Assembly: GCF_002294985.1 (NCBI RefSeq)
Contig: NZ_NSGE01000002.1
Location: 248,001-312,000 of the forward strand
Reading direction: 5' to 3'
From: Mesorhizobium sp. WSM3862
GTDB lineage: Bacteria > Pseudomonadota > Alphaproteobacteria > Rhizobiales > Rhizobiaceae
Length of the DNA stretch: 64,000 bases
Shown: piece after piece, positions 63,655 to 64,000 of the stretch
Numbering within the stretch: the stretch's first letter is position 1
How the letters are laid out: each line of letters begins with the position of its first letter
Made by a program: the position numbers and the translations under genes
The notes under the pieces: generated by a model
Told to the model about the DNA's origin: nothing
The model's database searches: none
Seen by the model: the letters and a program-made list of their open reading frames with translations, nothing else

Positions 63655-64000
63655 TCAGAGAATGCGCTTCTCGGTCGCCGGATCGAAGAACACCGCCTTG
63701 CTGAGATTGAAGGCCAGCGGCGTGCTGGTGCCGGGCTGGATCCTGGCGTCGGCGCGCAGCCGCGCCACCACGCCCTTGCCGCCGAGATTGGTGACGGCGA
63801 ACGTGTCCGATCCCGCCGGCTCGACCACTTCGATGTGGCAGTCGGCGGTGGCGATTTCGGATCCGTTGCGCTCGGCGCCTTCTGGATCGGTCAGCGCTTC
63901 CGGGCGCACGCCGAAGATGACCGGCTTGTCCTTGAAGGCCGCAAGGCCGGTCGGCGCGCCGGGCAGCGACAGCGTGATCGGTTGGCGGGCCTCACGATCG
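63655..64000 (-). CDS. ABC sugar/polyol importer ATPase, C-terminal part
   Basis: Partial: the last 114 codons are in the window and the N-terminal ATPase core is beyond the right edge. The visible part is the TOBE/regulatory C-terminal domain of the MalK/UgpC type: VIFGVRPEALTDPEGAE, CHIEVVEPAGSDTFAVTNLG, and LAFNLSKAVFFDPATEKRIL at the end. UgpC-like ATPases serve sugar, glycerol-phosphate or polyol importers. With the downstream GMC and SDR genes this suggests uptake and oxidation of a sugar or polyol. Confidence 0.88.
   Translation of the reverse strand, partial: DREARQPITLSLPGAPTGLAAFKDKPVIFGVRPEALTDPEGAERNGSEIATADCHIEVVEPAGSDTFAVTNLGGKGVVARLRADARIQPGTSTPLAFNLSKAVFFDPATEKRIL

Overview
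The window looks like chromosomal DNA of an alphaproteobacterium of the order Rhizobiales, most likely Mesorhizobium or a close relative. The evidence is the high GC content with strong GC bias at third codon positions, a CIRCE-controlled groESL operon, a heterotetrameric sarcosine oxidase operon (soxBDAG), the ubiE-ubiB-coaBC order, the small acidic protein with a DTFPASDP motif, and rhizobial mosaic-type intergenic repeats. The assignment comes from gene content and recalled family features, not from a database search. It carries no rRNA, phage, insertion sequence or CRISPR array that I can see.

Layout. 0.4-2.6 kb: groEL and groES (minus strand) with terminator and CIRCE operator. 3.0 kb: tRNA-Ser(GGA). 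3.5-4.6 kb: two small membrane proteins. 4.8-15.8 kb: a nucleoside uptake and salvage region. A BMP-type binding protein comes first, then (after a broken acetyltransferase, an orphan anti-sigma-like protein and slyX) an ATPase, two permeases, cytidine deaminase, purine nucleoside phosphorylase and thymidine phosphorylase. On the opposite strand lie uracil phosphoribosyltransferase and adenosine deaminase, separated by a heptamer-repeat array. 15.9-19.8 kb: ubiE, ubiB and a coaBC gene whose product begins with a ribbon-helix-helix antitoxin-like domain. 19.8-24.8 kb: an MFS transporter, a DUF992 protein, a TPR lipoprotein, rpsU, a SET protein and an SDR, all on the minus strand. 25.1-30.3 kb: sarcosine oxidase soxBDAG.

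30.4-37.3 kb: two small proteins, a TetR regulator with palindromic candidate operators, and an acyl-CoA/hydroxyacid cluster. That cluster holds an APH-type kinase, a MaoC hydratase and an SDR on the minus strand, and an ACAD10/11-like dehydrogenase and an MDR reductase on the plus strand. 37.4-41.6 kb: an RND efflux pump. 41.9-54.4 kb: a catabolic cluster made of an RpiR-type regulator, an N-formylglutamate amidohydrolase-like protein, an APC permease, a glutamine-synthetase-like ligase, an aldehyde dehydrogenase, an iron alcohol dehydrogenase and a polyamine/iron-type ABC importer. A PIN-domain toxin-antitoxin pair sits inside it. Together these enzymes fit a gamma-glutamylation route for an amino alcohol. 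54.6-58.0 kb: a Na+/H+ antiporter, an EEP-family phosphatase/nuclease and an EamA exporter. 58.0-64.0 kb: a minus-strand oxidation cluster of an MFS transporter, a Dabb protein, GMC oxidoreductase, SDR, a second GMC oxidoreductase and the C-terminal part of an ABC ATPase that runs off the window.

The most interesting items are the RHH-CoaBC fusion with an inverted repeat just upstream of its start, the gamma-glutamyl amino-alcohol cluster, the unusual antitoxin paired with the PIN toxin, and the two matching heptamer-repeat loci. Very long open frames antisense to groEL, bmpA, sox, ALDH/ADH, ABC and GMC genes are composition artefacts and are not annotated.
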